A DNA stretch of 64,000 nucleotides from an uncultured Glaciecola sp. (GTDB taxonomy: Bacteria; Pseudomonadota; Gammaproteobacteria; Enterobacterales; Alteromonadaceae), in the NCBI GenBank assembly GCA_937125395.1, contig CAKZLI010000055.1, positions 1 to 64,000 of the forward strand. The letters run 5' to 3'. Under the pieces are notes generated by a model. The model searched no databases and had not been told where the DNA came from. It saw nothing but the letters and a program-made list of their open reading frames with translations. Numbering within the stretch: position 1 is the first letter of the stretch; the number at the start of each line of letters is the position of its first letter. Position numbers and translations under genes: made by a program. Of this stretch, positions 8,274 through 18,334 are shown piece by piece.

Positions 8274-10712
8274 TTAATTTTGATGTAACACACTTTGTCG
8301 ACCGACTAACTCTTCAGGTGCAAAGTCATCAACATTGATTGTGTTCAATCTGCCTGTTTCAGTTTTGACCAACAACGCTGCTTCATCCGCGTCGATGATC
8401 CCATCAGCCAAGGCACGGGCTGCCAGTTGATCAAGTTGAGTAAATTGTCGTTTTTCTTTGTACGTATTACAAATTCGTTTAAACAATGGCTCAGCTGCTA
8501 CAACATCTGCAAGTATTGCTTCTAACTCACCCAACAAATTACCTTCCACTTGACGTGTGAACTGTCCTTGTCCTAATAAGCTTCGACCTGTGCATGGCGT
8601 TTGAAGCATCTGTGCTATTTGGTGCTCAAGGCGATCATTTGGACGTTGGCGTGTGCGACCTAAAGGTTGAACAACAGCGCGAAGCATCATTTTGACCGGT
8701 GTGGATGGAAAGTTATTGATAAATTCATCAATGGCAACGTCAATGTGATACAAGGCATCGATCATAGCCCAATGCATTAATGGTTCATGTGTTACTTGTC
8801 GACCTTCATCTGCAAATCGCTTTAATACCGCCGATGCTAAATACAAATAACTTAGGATATCACCCAAACGGGCAGATAAGCGTTCTCTACGTTTTAAGCT
8901 ACCACCTAATACGCCCATTGATACATCCGTTAAGTAAGCTAAGTTTGCACTGTATCCGTTTAAAATTTGGTAATAACGTTGCGTGCTATCCGTATAAGGA
9001 GTAGCGGTAAACCGACCGGCAGTTAGGCTAAACCAGATACTCTTGGTAAAATTACTCAATGCAAAGCCAATATGACCGAACACAGCATCATCAAATGCTG
9101 TCAGGGCTGCATCATTGTCGGTTAATGCCGCTGCTTTTATCTCCGGTAAAACATAAGGATGGCAACGCATTGCACCTTGTCCAAAAATCATCATGTTACG
9201 GGTTAAAATATTCGCCCCTTCGACGGTAATGGAGATAGGGACACCTTGATACCCACGACCTAAATAGTTGTTAGGGCCGAGCATGATCCCTTTGCCACCA
9301 TGGATATCCATAGCATCATTGATCACATCTCGCATACGCTCGGTTAAGTGATATTTACAAATAGCAGATATAACCGATGGTTTTTCACCTAAATCAACAG
9401 CCGTAGTAGATAAGCTAGTTACTGCGTCCATCATATAGGTGTTTCCACCAATGCGGCCTAACATTTCTTCAATGCCTTCCATTTGGCTGATTGGCATTTT
9501 GAATTGACGACGAATTCGTGCATATGCTCCGGTCGCTAGAGCAAGAGATTTACTTCCACCCGCAGCACATGAAGGTAAGGTAATACACCGACCTACTGAC
9601 AAACATTCCATCAACATGCGCCAGCCTTTACCAGCCATGTCAGCACCACCAATAATGTAATCAAGTGGCACAAAGATATCGGTGCCGCGGATGGGGCCAT
9701 TTTGAAATGGCACATTTAATGGAAAGTGACGATTGCCAATTTCTAGGCCATCAGTATCCCTTGGCAGTAACGCACAAGTGATCCCCAAATCAGTATTTTG
9801 AGAAAGAAGTTGCTCAGGGTCATACAGTTTAAATGCTAAACCAATTACAGTTGCAACCGGTGCAAGAGTGATATAACGCTTGTCAAACGTGAGTGTCATA
9901 CCAATGACTTCTTTACCTTGCCACATTCCTTTACTAATAATGCCTTTGTCTGGTATTGACCCAGCGTCAGAGCCTGCTTCTGGACCGGTCAGCGCGAAAC
10001 AGGGTACTTCGTCACCTACGGCAAGTCGAGGCAAATAATAAGCTTGTTGTTCAGGTGTACCATAATGTTGTAATAATTCGCCTGGACCCAAAGAGTTGGG
10101 TACACCTACCGTGGTAGACAATACTGCAGATACGCCTGAGAGTTTCTGTAATACACGTGATTGAGCGTAAGCTGAAAAAGCAAGACCACCAAACTCTTCT
10201 TTGATGATCATGGCAAAAAACTTGTGGGTTTTAAGATATTGCCAAATCTCCGGAGACAAGTCTGCATCGATATGGTTAATTTGCCATTCATTCGCCATTA
10301 AGCAAACGGTCTCAACGGGCCCATCAAGAAAAGCTTGTTCGGCTTCACTTAAAGTGGGGCGTTTGATCGCATGTAATTTATCCCAATCCGGAGCACCACT
10401 GAATATCTCGCCATCCCACCAAACCGTGCCAGCATCAACCGCCTCTTGTTCTGTCACAGACATCTCAGGACTAACACGCTTATAAAATGCTAACAGTCGA
10501 GTACTGAGCAGCGATTGGCGAATACTAGGTACCGCGAGGATCGTAAAAAACGCAATGAACACTAACCAAGTCAAAGTTGAGACTGAACTGAACAGATCAA
10601 CAATAAAAAGGACAATCAGCGTACTGATGGTTGTTTTTAGAATAGTGAAGCGATGATAACTGCATAATGCTAAACACAGTATGATGACAAATGAACCGAG
10701 TAGGTCATTCAT
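8274..10712 (-). CDS. fadE: Acyl-CoA dehydrogenase FadE
   Basis: First step of fatty-acid beta-oxidation: FAD-dependent dehydrogenation of acyl-CoA. At 812 residues it has the long FadE form (814 in E. coli), with two N-terminal hydrophobic segments (residues 4-20 and 24-60) that suggest inner-membrane association. The acyl-CoA dehydrogenase core follows, with [16 protein letters not shown] and [21 protein letters not shown], then the FadE-specific C-terminal domain. The frame extends upstream to 10760, but the ATG at 10712 has AAGGAT correctly placed and begins at the membrane segment. A perfect FadR-like operator lies 23 bases upstream of this start and would fall inside the coding region if the longer start were used. 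Confidence 0.95.
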   Translation of the reverse strand: MNDLLGSFVIILCLALCSYHRFTILKTTISTLIVLFIVDLFSSVSTLTWLVFIAFFTILAVPSIRQSLLSTRLLAFYKRVSPEMSVTEQEAVDAGTVWWDGEIFSGAPDWDKLHAIKRPTLSEAEQAFLDGPVETVCLMANEWQINHIDADLSPEIWQYLKTHKFFAMIIKEEFGGLAFSAYAQSRVLQKLSGVSAVLSTTVGVPNSLGPGELLQHYGTPEQQAYYLPRLAVGDEVPCFALTGPEAGSDAGSIPDKGIISKGMWQGKEVIGMTLTFDKRYITLAPVATVIGLAFKLYDPEQLLSQNTDLGITCALLPRDTDGLEIGNRHFPLNVPFQNGPIRGTDIFVPLDYIIGGADMAGKGWRMLMECLSVGRCITLPSCAAGGSKSLALATGAYARIRRQFKMPISQMEGIEEMLGRIGGNTYMMDAVTSLSTTAVDLGEKPSVISAICKYHLTERMRDVINDAMDIHGGKGIMLGPNNYLGRGYQGVPISITVEGANILTRNMMIFGQGAMRCHPYVLPEIKAAALTDNDAALTAFDDAVFGHIGFALSNFTKSIWFSLTAGRFTATPYTDSTQRYYQILNGYSANLAYLTDVSMGVLGGSLKRRERLSARLGDILSYLYLASAVLKRFADEGRQVTHEPLMHWAMIDALYHIDVAIDEFINNFPSTPVKMMLRAVVQPLGRTRQRPNDRLEHQIAQMLQTPCTGRSLLGQGQFTRQVEGNLLGELEAILADVVAAEPLFKRICNTYKEKRQFTQLDQLAARALADGIIDADEAALLVKTETGRLNTINVDDFAPEELVGRQSVLHQN

Positions 10713-10735
10713 GGTATTAATCCTTAATAAAATAA

Positions 10736-10746
10736 TGGTCAGACCA
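10736..10746 (-). promoter_or_regulatory. FadR-like operator upstream of fadE
   Basis: The 11-bp palindrome TGGTCAGACCA matches the core of the FadR consensus (TGGTCNGACCA) at every defined position. It lies 23 bases upstream of the chosen fadE start. In E. coli FadR represses fadE in the absence of long-chain acyl-CoA. The match is seen directly; the regulator itself is not in this window. Confidence 0.75.
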
Positions 10747-10836
10747 GGTGGCCTAACCATAACAAATTACTAAGAAATTTCAACAATGAAGGGGCTAAAC
10801 ACTTAAAAAATAGTGAGGTGTGGGTGTAAACAGGTT

Positions 10837-11619
10837 TTATAGGTTTTTAAACACACGTAATTGAATATCGCCTTGTTCTTTACCATCTTTGAATTGCTGT
10901 AATCGTACCAGTTGATAATTTAGACTAGGAGCAAACCAAGCAAATGTTTGACGGGTCGACGCACTGCGGTCAATCATCACTTTAATGGTTTGTAACTCAC
11001 CAATAGGTAAACGTTGTATTTCGGTGGTCACCGTTGAGATGTTGTATTCTCGACTCGTTCCGCGATAGTTAATAAACGAATAAGAGAACTGACGTTTGCC
11101 TAAAGACAGCTGATAAGGAACATCAATTCTAAAGAATTGATTATCAAATTGCTTATTCAATGCAAATTGCACTTCTTCGTCAATGGGTATCGATGTAAGA
11201 AATTGATTATCAGCGTGATCAAATGTAATTGATAGACCTTTATCTTTGCCTGTACCAGTTCGTGCATAAACATAACTGATAGGTTGTAAGGGGAGATGAG
11301 TAGGTTCTGCTGCAACAGTATTTAAATAACGGGTAACTTCACTGCGTTTATCCGTTAAAAAGTACTTGGATACTTTGGATTCATACTCAAGTTGCCATAG
11401 TTGATTCGGTAGCTGATTAAAGATTAAGCGCGCATGTCCAATGGGTTTACCTTCTCTAGAAGCAACAAATTGTGATTCAAATGGGGTTAAACTATATTCA
11501 CCCGCTGCAACAGATTGAGCGTGACAGGTAAAGGAAGTCCCGATACCGATCGCAGTAGCCAATAATAAGCTACTGGCATAAGTGGAAGCGTGTTTTAGTG
11601 CGGTTAATACATTATTCAT
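10837..11619 (-). CDS. DUF3108 family exported protein
   Basis: A 260-residue protein with an N-terminal signal peptide (hydrophobic SSLLLATAIGIGTSFTCHAQS, probable cleavage after HAQ), followed by a beta-rich domain of the DUF3108 type. Typical segments are GKPIGHARLIF, QLEYESKVSKYF and the C-terminal LVRLQQFKDGKEQGDIQL. Its function is unknown; a periplasmic or envelope location is inferred from the signal. The ATG at 11619 lies in ATGAATAA, overlapping the purN stop by eight bases, with AAGGAT ten bases upstream. An upstream TTG in the same frame is too close to that ribosome site. Genes of this family often follow purN in gammaproteobacteria, so it probably belongs to the purM-purN operon. 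Confidence 0.85.
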   Translation of the reverse strand: MNNVLTALKHASTYASSLLLATAIGIGTSFTCHAQSVAAGEYSLTPFESQFVASREGKPIGHARLIFNQLPNQLWQLEYESKVSKYFLTDKRSEVTRYLNTVAAEPTHLPLQPISYVYARTGTGKDKGLSITFDHADNQFLTSIPIDEEVQFALNKQFDNQFFRIDVPYQLSLGKRQFSYSFINYRGTSREYNISTVTTEIQRLPIGELQTIKVMIDRSASTRQTFAWFAPSLNYQLVRLQQFKDGKEQGDIQLRVFKNL

Positions 11620-12256
11620 CTGCGGCAAATCCTTGTGAACCCAGTTGGTTATTATCCATTAAAGCATACCCATCTTGCATGACAAGTCGTTCTTCGACAA
11701 ACCATTTTACCACTAACGGATAAATCTGGTGTTCTTGTACTTGTACTCGCTCAGCCAAATCATCTTTGCTGTCATCAGAGAAAATAGGCACTTTAGCTTG
11801 CACTATCACCGGACCACCGTCTAATTCAGGAGTCACAAAATGTATCGATACACCATGGTCAGTATCGGCATTATCAATGGCACGTTGGTGCGTATTCAAT
11901 CCTCTGTATTTAGGTAACAATGAAGGGTGAATATTAATTAATTTGCCCAAATACTTATGCACAAATTCATCTGTCAAAATACGCATATACCCAGCTAATA
12001 CAATCAGATCAGGCGCTAATTGGTCGATAGCTTGGATTAATTGTTGATCATATGCGACTCTGTCATGGGCAAAATCACTGCTAGGTATACATATTGCCTC
12101 TATACTTGCATCGGCTGCTCGCACCAAACCATAAGCGTCTGCTTTGTTTGCGATAACGGCAACGATTTGTGCATCAACATCCGAATGATGAATTCGATCG
12201 ATAATGGTTTGTAAATTACTACCTGACCCTGAGATCATTACAACAATACGTTTCAT
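11612..12256 (-). CDS. purN: Phosphoribosylglycinamide formyltransferase PurN
   Basis: Transfers a formyl group from 10-formyl-tetrahydrofolate to GAR in purine biosynthesis. The 214 residues include the phosphate loop GSGSNLQ (10-16), the catalytic Asn and His in INIHPSLLPKYRG, and the catalytic Asp region HFVTPELDGGP. Length and order match E. coli PurN. It is the second gene of the purM-purN unit, 13 bases after purM, and overlaps the DUF3108 gene that follows. Confidence 0.96.
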   Translation of the reverse strand: MKRIVVMISGSGSNLQTIIDRIHHSDVDAQIVAVIANKADAYGLVRAADASIEAICIPSSDFAHDRVAYDQQLIQAIDQLAPDLIVLAGYMRILTDEFVHKYLGKLINIHPSLLPKYRGLNTHQRAIDNADTDHGVSIHFVTPELDGGPVIVQAKVPIFSDDSKDDLAERVQVQEHQIYPLVVKWFVEERLVMQDGYALMDNNQLGSQGFAADE

Positions 12257-12269
12257 GATTTTCTCAGTA

Positions 12270-13307
12270 TTAATTCATAACAACAGATTCTGAACCTGTT
12301 TTTTCAGCTATGTGGCCAATGACCCATGCATTTTCGCCAGCAGCATTTAATATATCAACGGCTTTAGCTGCGGTATCTTGTGGCAATGCAATGATTAAAC
12401 CTACACCACAATTAAATGTGCGGTACATTTCATGTTCAGTAACATTACCTTGGCTTTGCAACCAATTAAATACTTCAGGCCATTGCCAAGAAGATTGGTC
12501 GATATTTGCTTGCATAGTATCAGGTAGAACGCGCGGAATATTTTCCCAGAATCCACCACCAGTGATATGTGAGATAGCATTGACTTTGACCGATTCTAAT
12601 AGTGTTAAAACTGATTTAACGTAAATTCGGGTAGGGACAAGAAGTTGTTCTTGAATACTTGAATCACCTAACTGTGCACTGATATCAGCACCACTTACTT
12701 CAATGATTTTGCGGATCAACGAAAACCCGTTTGAATGAGGACCAGAGGAACCTAAGGCAATCAGTGCATCACCAGGGGCAACCTGAGTGCCATCAATGAC
12801 ATCTTCGGCTTCAACGACACCCACACAAAAACCGGCAACATCATAGTCAGAACCATGATACATACCTGGCATTTCGGCAGTTTCGCCACCAATCAGAGCA
12901 CAACCTGATAACTCACAGCCTTTACCGATACCGCTGACCACTTCGACAGCCACATCAACATCTAATTTACCGGTTGCATAGTAATCAAGGAAAAACAACG
13001 GTTCAGCGCCTTGCACGATTAAATCATTGACGCACATTGCGACCAGATCAATCCCTATACCATCATGTTGATTACAATCCATTGCTAAACGCAGTTTAGT
13101 TCCAACACCATCAGTACCAGATACTAACAGTGGATTTTTGTATTTAGTGGGTAAAGAACATAATGCGCCAAAACCACCTAAACCACCTTTAACTTCTGGG
13201 CGGTGAGTACGTTTAGTAACTGATTTGATACGTTCGACAAGCTCATTACCAGCATCAATGTCGACACCGGAGTCTTTGTAACTGAGTGATTGGGTAGATT
13301 TGGTCAC
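12270..13307 (-). CDS. purM: Phosphoribosylformylglycinamidine cyclo-ligase PurM
   Basis: ATP-dependent AIR synthase of purine biosynthesis. The 345-residue protein has the PurM N-terminal start [20 protein letters not shown], the signature [12 protein letters not shown], and [11 protein letters not shown], all typical of the family. The first gene of the purM-purN-DUF3108 operon, divergent from the DUF2066 gene. I looked for a PurR operator in the 160-base divergent region and saw no convincing match. Confidence 0.97.
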   Translation of the reverse strand: MTKSTQSLSYKDSGVDIDAGNELVERIKSVTKRTHRPEVKGGLGGFGALCSLPTKYKNPLLVSGTDGVGTKLRLAMDCNQHDGIGIDLVAMCVNDLIVQGAEPLFFLDYYATGKLDVDVAVEVVSGIGKGCELSGCALIGGETAEMPGMYHGSDYDVAGFCVGVVEAEDVIDGTQVAPGDALIALGSSGPHSNGFSLIRKIIEVSGADISAQLGDSSIQEQLLVPTRIYVKSVLTLLESVKVNAISHITGGGFWENIPRVLPDTMQANIDQSSWQWPEVFNWLQSQGNVTEHEMYRTFNCGVGLIIALPQDTAAKAVDILNAAGENAWVIGHIAEKTGSESVVMN

Positions 13308-13474
13308 AGATATTCTCGAAAATGGTTGGTTGAATTAATCTGCATCCTATATGGCAGAAAAAAATTAAGATTAAATTCCATTTAATAGATGTATTATACT
13401 GTTAATTACCGCACAATATCACTATTAAGTGTAAAGAATTTTGTTAACAGGGCTGTTTTATTATTTTGCATATT

Positions 13475-14539
13475 ATGTTTTCTCTCAAAGCGATACTCAT
13501 TACAGCACTGTCGATGCTTATTATATGTGGTGTTAGCACGGTAAACGCTGCCACGGTGACGGATTTAAATAAAGCGTATGTGCCTATTTTGGCACAGGAT
13601 GCTCAATCACAAAAAGCAGCTTTGCGTGATGCTTTGCGTCAAGTTATGTTGAAGTTGTCTGGCGATAAACGCGTTTCACAGCACAAAGATTATACACAAC
13701 TGAACAACAACATCATGCAATACGTAACGTCTACGCAATTTGTTTCTGGTAGTAATAACCAAATGTTAGTGATGTTTAATCAACCCGTTCTTGAGCAGTG
13801 GATCAAACGCAGAGGGTTACCATTATGGGGAGCACAACGCCCTGACGCATTACTTTGGTATATTGAAGATACCTTTGACTCGTCTTATCGGACAATGATG
13901 GTCGATGAAGATGATTTTGAATCCGTTACGATACTCAAACAAGCATCGTTTAATCGTGGTGTCGAATTTACCTTACCATTAATGGACATTGTCGATATCT
14001 CAAATGTAAGTGAAATTGATGTTTGGGGGCAATTTATTGATCTCTTACATACTGGAGCACAGCGTTATAACACTCAGTATACTGTTGCTGTAAAAGTACA
14101 ACAGCTTGCAGCGACAGATTGGCTATTACAATATTTTATTAAATCGGATACTTTGCTGTCTTTACAACAAGTAACAGGGGAGAGCAAGGCCAGTGTGATT
14201 GAGCAATTTGTGGATCAGTATGCTGATCATCAAGCTCAACGCTATGCTTTGGATACGGCAAGGTTTGTTGCAAACAATCAATTAACACAACAAATTTTAA
14301 TTAGTGGTATTCCCGATATTGTCGCCATTGCTGAGATTGAGCGGTATCTTAACTCACTGTCAATAGTTGAATCAGTCAATTTAAGTATGCAGTCTGCAAA
14401 TAAAAGCACCTTCGATGTGACTCTATTGGGACAGCCGATACAGTTACATCAAATGCTGATCCAGGGCAATGTTTTGCAACGCATGGTTGATCCTAACGAT
14501 GAACAGCTTAGTCTTGAATTTCAATATCGTTGGCAGTGA
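13475..14539 (+). CDS. DUF2066 domain exported protein
   Basis: A protein of about 354 residues with a signal peptide (FSLKAILITALSMLIICGVSTVNA) and a DUF2066-type body whose N-terminal section carries ALRDALRQVMLKLSGDKRV. That helix, containing LSG, is the recognisable mark of the family. The function is unknown; export to the periplasm is inferred. The start is a choice between TTG at 13466 and ATG at 13475; both give the same signal peptide and neither has a strong ribosome site. It lies between purM (divergent) and hda (one base after its stop), an arrangement common in gammaproteobacteria, and probably shares a transcript with hda. Confidence 0.82.
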   Translation: MFSLKAILITALSMLIICGVSTVNAATVTDLNKAYVPILAQDAQSQKAALRDALRQVMLKLSGDKRVSQHKDYTQLNNNIMQYVTSTQFVSGSNNQMLVMFNQPVLEQWIKRRGLPLWGAQRPDALLWYIEDTFDSSYRTMMVDEDDFESVTILKQASFNRGVEFTLPLMDIVDISNVSEIDVWGQFIDLLHTGAQRYNTQYTVAVKVQQLAATDWLLQYFIKSDTLLSLQQVTGESKASVIEQFVDQYADHQAQRYALDTARFVANNQLTQQILISGIPDIVAIAEIERYLNSLSIVESVNLSMQSANKSTFDVTLLGQPIQLHQMLIQGNVLQRMVDPNDEQLSLEFQYRWQ

Positions 14540-14540
14540 T

Positions 14541-15290
14541 ATGCAATTACCTTTACCGATAGAGTTACCCACATATCAAACGTTGGATAATTATTATTTT
14601 TATAATAATGAGTTGTTACACAATGCGTTAATTGGTCTAGTGGGTGAACCAGCTGATAAAGCGAATATCATCGTCATTCATGGCACTTCCCATTCAGGTA
14701 AAACACACTTAGCGACAGCGCTGTACCATTTTGCTTCTGCTCAACATAAATCGGTGTGTTATTTAGACTTTAACGAATTATTCAATCCTGAAATCATGCA
14801 GCGTTTTTTACTGATGTATCATGCAGATGAAGAGTATGCGGAAGATGCTTTTTTTACAATGCTCAGTGGTTATGAGAATAATGAACTGTTAATTATCGAA
14901 AATATTGATGTACTTGCTGACCAACCTAAACTACAAGTTGCGTTGTTTGATCTGATTAATCGTTGTATTGAACATCGAACACATATATTGATCAGTTCAA
15001 AATACGGACCGTACGATGACTTTATCAGCTTACCAGATCTACGCTCGCGTTTGACATGGGGACAAGTGTATAAGCTTGACCCAGTTGATGATGATGGAAT
15101 TCATTCCATCGTATTAGATTATGTTGCGATGAAGGGAGTGAATATGCAACCGTCAGTTATTGCTTATTTGCTTAAATTTACAACGCGAGATATTAAACAC
15201 GTTTTACATCTTATCGACCAGCTTGATAAGCTTGCGCTGGTCGAAAAGAAGGCCATTACTATTCCTCTGGTAAAGAAACTCCTGGCTTAA
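14541..15290 (+). CDS. hda: Hda, DnaA regulatory inactivator
   Basis: An AAA+ protein that, with the DNA-loaded sliding clamp, stimulates ATP hydrolysis by DnaA and so limits re-initiation of replication. The N-terminus MQLPLPIEL contains QLPLP, matching the clamp-binding motif QL(S/P)LP of the family, which fixes the start at 14541 despite in-frame codons upstream. The Walker A sequence is GTSHSGKTHLA, followed by a Walker-B-like stretch LLIIENIDVL and the sensor regions of the DnaA fold. At 249 residues it is close to the family norm. It starts one base after the DUF2066 stop, suggesting coupling. Its 3' end overlaps the convergent lipoprotein gene by 32 bases. Confidence 0.94.
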   Translation: MQLPLPIELPTYQTLDNYYFYNNELLHNALIGLVGEPADKANIIVIHGTSHSGKTHLATALYHFASAQHKSVCYLDFNELFNPEIMQRFLLMYHADEEYAEDAFFTMLSGYENNELLIIENIDVLADQPKLQVALFDLINRCIEHRTHILISSKYGPYDDFISLPDLRSRLTWGQVYKLDPVDDDGIHSIVLDYVAMKGVNMQPSVIAYLLKFTTRDIKHVLHLIDQLDKLALVEKKAITIPLVKKLLA

Positions 15291-17250
15291 ACGGAATGCG
15301 CGTATCTTGCTGTATGCGTTGTTGCTGCTGAGCCAAAGAAAACGTCGGCAACGTTGCCGCTTTAGCGGCTGTGCCAATACGTAAATTAGCAAACCATGTT
15401 TTGGACGGGTCCATCAATTGCGGCGCAGGTAAAGTTTGCTGGATCGCCGCTGCGTCCAATTCTGGCAATATATTGGTTACTGCAAACAGCACTCGTTGTT
15501 GTAGCGCAGGGTCGTTAAAGCGATTGCGTTGTCCCCATGTTACTCGATAATCATCATTATTTACGCTGGATACAACAGCGATATCTGAATCCGCATCGAG
15601 TCTATATTTCATCATGAATTTTTCAAATAATGAGGCGTAATCTTCTCGTGTTGTATAGTAATTATAAAAACCCGTCGCGGTGTCGTTAATAAATAAATTG
15701 GTAACATCCTGCGCAGTGGTATTGCGTTGCGCACTATTGGCATCTTCACCGCCAAAATTGACCTCTGCAAGTTCATGCATCTGTCGTGATGACAATGGAA
15801 AGCGCTCATCTAATTCATCAGATAATGGGTTATTATTTGATAAATTAATAGTTTGTAACGGACTTCGATTTAATGATAACGAATTCCACATAGCAGGAGG
15901 GAAGAAATCATTCGAGTGGCCTAACTCATGATACATTAACCAAGATATGTCGCCTTCCAAATCAACAAAGCTTCGCGAACCACGATCATTAATAGGGTAG
16001 CTACCAGCAGGGTAATAATCATTATTCTTAACATAGCGCCAAGGCATAATAAATTGTAAATCCGAACCAAAACCAGAGCGATAATCAGGTATTTCATTGA
16101 GCGTATCTCGCTCTAATGGGGTCAGCCAAAAATTATCAGCATCTAAATAGATAGCCCCTGTTACCGCCCAATAAAATGAAGGACGCACTTCATAAGAAAT
16201 CACAATGGCAGTCACTCCTCTAAGTAAGCGGAGCATATCAGGGCCAACTTGGGATTGCTGTAAGTACTGACGGAAACGATCGCCCATCCATTGATGAGAC
16301 ACCAACACGCGATCCATGATGTCATCGATACTTGGATCCATCGTATCCATACCAATTAGGGGGAGTTCTCTAAATGGACATGAACTGGCAATTTGATTGG
16401 TGTAAACACAGCGCTCTATTGCGGCTTTATATGGTGATGAAGGATTGTGAGCAAACATATTTTCACTGACGATATTGTCAGAGTAACGTGGAAAATATCC
16501 GTCTTCATCAATGTCACTATTTCTGACACCAATAAACACATCATCAGTGGCCGTGGTGTTATCCGTAAACGTCACGTTCGCCGTAAATTGTAAAATACTA
16601 TCTCGAGTCACACTTGGCGCTTCAAAAAACAAACGATTGTCCTGTTCTTCTACATCCTGCGCTTGCACCGCATCGATACCGATTGATTGCACCCATTCGA
16701 CACTATCAATGGTTTTACCGGCCAAAGGATCAACTCGCACTGACACTCTACCACGCTCTACAGCACTGTGATCCAACCGAATACTCGCATCGTTGGTTCT
16801 TGGTTGTACATTAATAGAAATATTCGCGGTGCTAGCAGTACCACAGGAACTATCTTGTTCATTGGCACAAGTGGTGGCGGTCACTGCAAAACTATATGTT
16901 CCGGATGATGCAGGGGAGAAACTAATTACATTGGTATGATCCGCTATGAGAGGTAATGCATCACCTGATGTTTGAGTCCATTTTATGTCAATTAACTTAG
17001 CAGCTGTCGGGTGATGGATCCCCAAACCGATATTTTTGCCCGTTTCTGGAAGTGCATCGCCATAAAAATCAAAGCCATTATTTTGCGCGATAATCGAGAT
17101 GGTTGAGGGTCCCGATGGCACAGTGGGCGTGGTAGGTTGAGTTGGCGTTGAAGTAGGGGGCACATTATCATTGTTATTGACACTGCTGCCACCGCCACCG
17201 CATCCATTAATAGTAAGTAAAAGCCCAGCTGATATAAGTAATTTATTCAT
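15259..17250 (-). CDS. Putative lipoprotein zinc metallopeptidase (HELGH)
   Basis: I do not recognise the family. The 663-residue product has a lipoprotein signal with lipobox INGC (Cys17), then a Gly/Ser and Thr/Pro-rich linker (18-50). Two regions resembling immunoglobulin/PKD-like beta domains follow (about 50-150 and 155-243), then an acidic stretch NSDIDEDGYFPRYSDN like a calcium-binding loop. The C-terminal half carries HELGH at 441-445, the zinc motif of a gluzincin-type peptidase; Glu543 in ASLFEKFMM is a possible third ligand. It is probably anchored at the outer membrane. The ATG at 17250 follows GAAGG and overlaps the DUF2069 stop by eight bases, so it ends the arsC-wrbA-DUF2069 run. 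Substrate unknown. Confidence 0.72.
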   Translation of the reverse strand: MNKLLISAGLLLTINGCGGGGSSVNNNDNVPPTSTPTQPTTPTVPSGPSTISIIAQNNGFDFYGDALPETGKNIGLGIHHPTAAKLIDIKWTQTSGDALPLIADHTNVISFSPASSGTYSFAVTATTCANEQDSSCGTASTANISINVQPRTNDASIRLDHSAVERGRVSVRVDPLAGKTIDSVEWVQSIGIDAVQAQDVEEQDNRLFFEAPSVTRDSILQFTANVTFTDNTTATDDVFIGVRNSDIDEDGYFPRYSDNIVSENMFAHNPSSPYKAAIERCVYTNQIASSCPFRELPLIGMDTMDPSIDDIMDRVLVSHQWMGDRFRQYLQQSQVGPDMLRLLRGVTAIVISYEVRPSFYWAVTGAIYLDADNFWLTPLERDTLNEIPDYRSGFGSDLQFIMPWRYVKNNDYYPAGSYPINDRGSRSFVDLEGDISWLMYHELGHSNDFFPPAMWNSLSLNRSPLQTINLSNNNPLSDELDERFPLSSRQMHELAEVNFGGEDANSAQRNTTAQDVTNLFINDTATGFYNYYTTREDYASLFEKFMMKYRLDADSDIAVVSSVNNDDYRVTWGQRNRFNDPALQQRVLFAVTNILPELDAAAIQQTLPAPQLMDPSKTWFANLRIGTAAKAATLPTFSLAQQQQRIQQDTRIPFKPGVSLPEE

Positions 17251-17713
17251 TATTGTGACCTTCAAAGCGCTGTTTTTCGTCCTCCATGACTTGTTTTAGT
17301 TTGGGTAAAGACTGTCCTAACTCTTTACCTCGTAATTTGGCAAACATACAACAACCAGTAAACATAATGCTGCTAAGTACTACTTCAATCAATGCAAATA
17401 ACCACTGCTCGGGAATAGAATACCAGACAGTGATACCATGCATAAAATAAAACAATACAACAAAACTCGCCCAAGCATGCGTGTAAGGTTTAGCTGTGAT
17501 GATCCCCTTCAATGGGAACAACAGTGGCAGTACATATAATAATAGTATAAACGTAACAGAATACTGAGATTGCACCAGCATAAAGTGCCAAATACATACC
17601 CAAGCGAGTAAACCTAAGTAGCCAAACAAACCCACATAACGATACATTAGCGTCCGTGAGTCAAGCGCTATTAAGCTGGTATTTTCAGATACGTCGGCAG
17701 AGTGATTAGTCAT
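17243..17713 (-). CDS. DUF2069 family membrane protein
   Basis: A 156-residue integral membrane protein with about four hydrophobic segments (28-46, 53-70, 82-97, 104-125) and a charged, cytoplasmic C-terminal tail. It matches the DUF2069 family, commonly found next to wrbA. No catalytic residues are visible and the function is unknown. Its start overlaps the wrbA stop by eight bases (ATGACTAA), and its stop overlaps the next gene, so translation of the three is probably coupled. Confidence 0.85.
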   Translation of the reverse strand: MTNHSADVSENTSLIALDSRTLMYRYVGLFGYLGLLAWVCIWHFMLVQSQYSVTFILLLYVLPLLFPLKGIITAKPYTHAWASFVVLFYFMHGITVWYSIPEQWLFALIEVVLSSIMFTGCCMFAKLRGKELGQSLPKLKQVMEDEKQRFEGHNNE

Positions 17714-18323
17714 GTTGGATTTCCTGTAACGCTATCGCTAAACGCGCTAATCGAGCCCCTTGCGCGATAGCAAGTTGTAATTCGTCGGCACTTAATTGAG
17801 TGTTGTTATTATGCGCGACATGAGTGGCTCCATAAGGGGTGCCACCACTCTGGGTAGAATGCAGTGCAGCTTGCGAGTAGGGGATACCACATAACACCAT
17901 ACCATGATGCAATAACGGTATTTGCATCGATAACAATGTACTTTCTTGACCGCCATGCATCGAACTACTCGACGTGAACACACAGGCTGGCTTATCAATT
18001 AATGAACCTGATAGCCACTGTTGAGATGTCTGGTCCAAAAAATACTTTACTGCCGAGGCCATGTTTCCAAAGCGTGTCGGACTACCTAAAGCAAGGGCTG
18101 AGCAAGTTGCCAGATCATCGGGAGTGACGTATGGTGCGCCATCTTCAGGGATATCAGATACTGCCATTGTAAGATTGTCGCTGACACGAGGGACTTGACG
18201 CAACATCGCTTCGACACCTTGTGCTTCAACGCCTCGGGCAATAGCTTCTGCCAGACGTTGGGTGCTACCACTGACCGAGTAGTACACGATTAAAATAGGA
18301 GAAATAGACGAAGCTGGTTTCAT
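17706..18323 (-). CDS. wrbA: NAD(P)H:quinone oxidoreductase WrbA
   Basis: A flavodoxin-fold FMN enzyme that reduces quinones by two electrons, thought to protect against quinone redox stress. The FMN phosphate loop is YYSVSGSTQRLAEAI (14-28); LGSPTRFGNM (about 84-93) and the segment FTSSSSMHGGQESTLL are the family signatures, followed by GTPYGATHVA. At 205 residues it has the usual length. It lies downstream of arsC with an 11-base gap and overlaps the DUF2069 gene, giving an arsC-wrbA-DUF2069 unit. Confidence 0.93.
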   Translation of the reverse strand: MKPASSISPILIVYYSVSGSTQRLAEAIARGVEAQGVEAMLRQVPRVSDNLTMAVSDIPEDGAPYVTPDDLATCSALALGSPTRFGNMASAVKYFLDQTSQQWLSGSLIDKPACVFTSSSSMHGGQESTLLSMQIPLLHHGMVLCGIPYSQAALHSTQSGGTPYGATHVAHNNNTQLSADELQLAIAQGARLARLAIALQEIQHD

Positions 18324-18334
18324 GATAGTTTGCT

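Noticed and set aside
10713..10760. Longer start for fadE with 16 extra residues
   Set aside because: The extra part contains the FadR-like operator and has no ribosome site, while the ATG at 10712 has one.
14469..14540. Longer start for hda, 24 codons upstream
   Set aside because: It would overlap the DUF2066 gene by 71 bases and hide the clamp-binding motif that the family has at its N-terminus.
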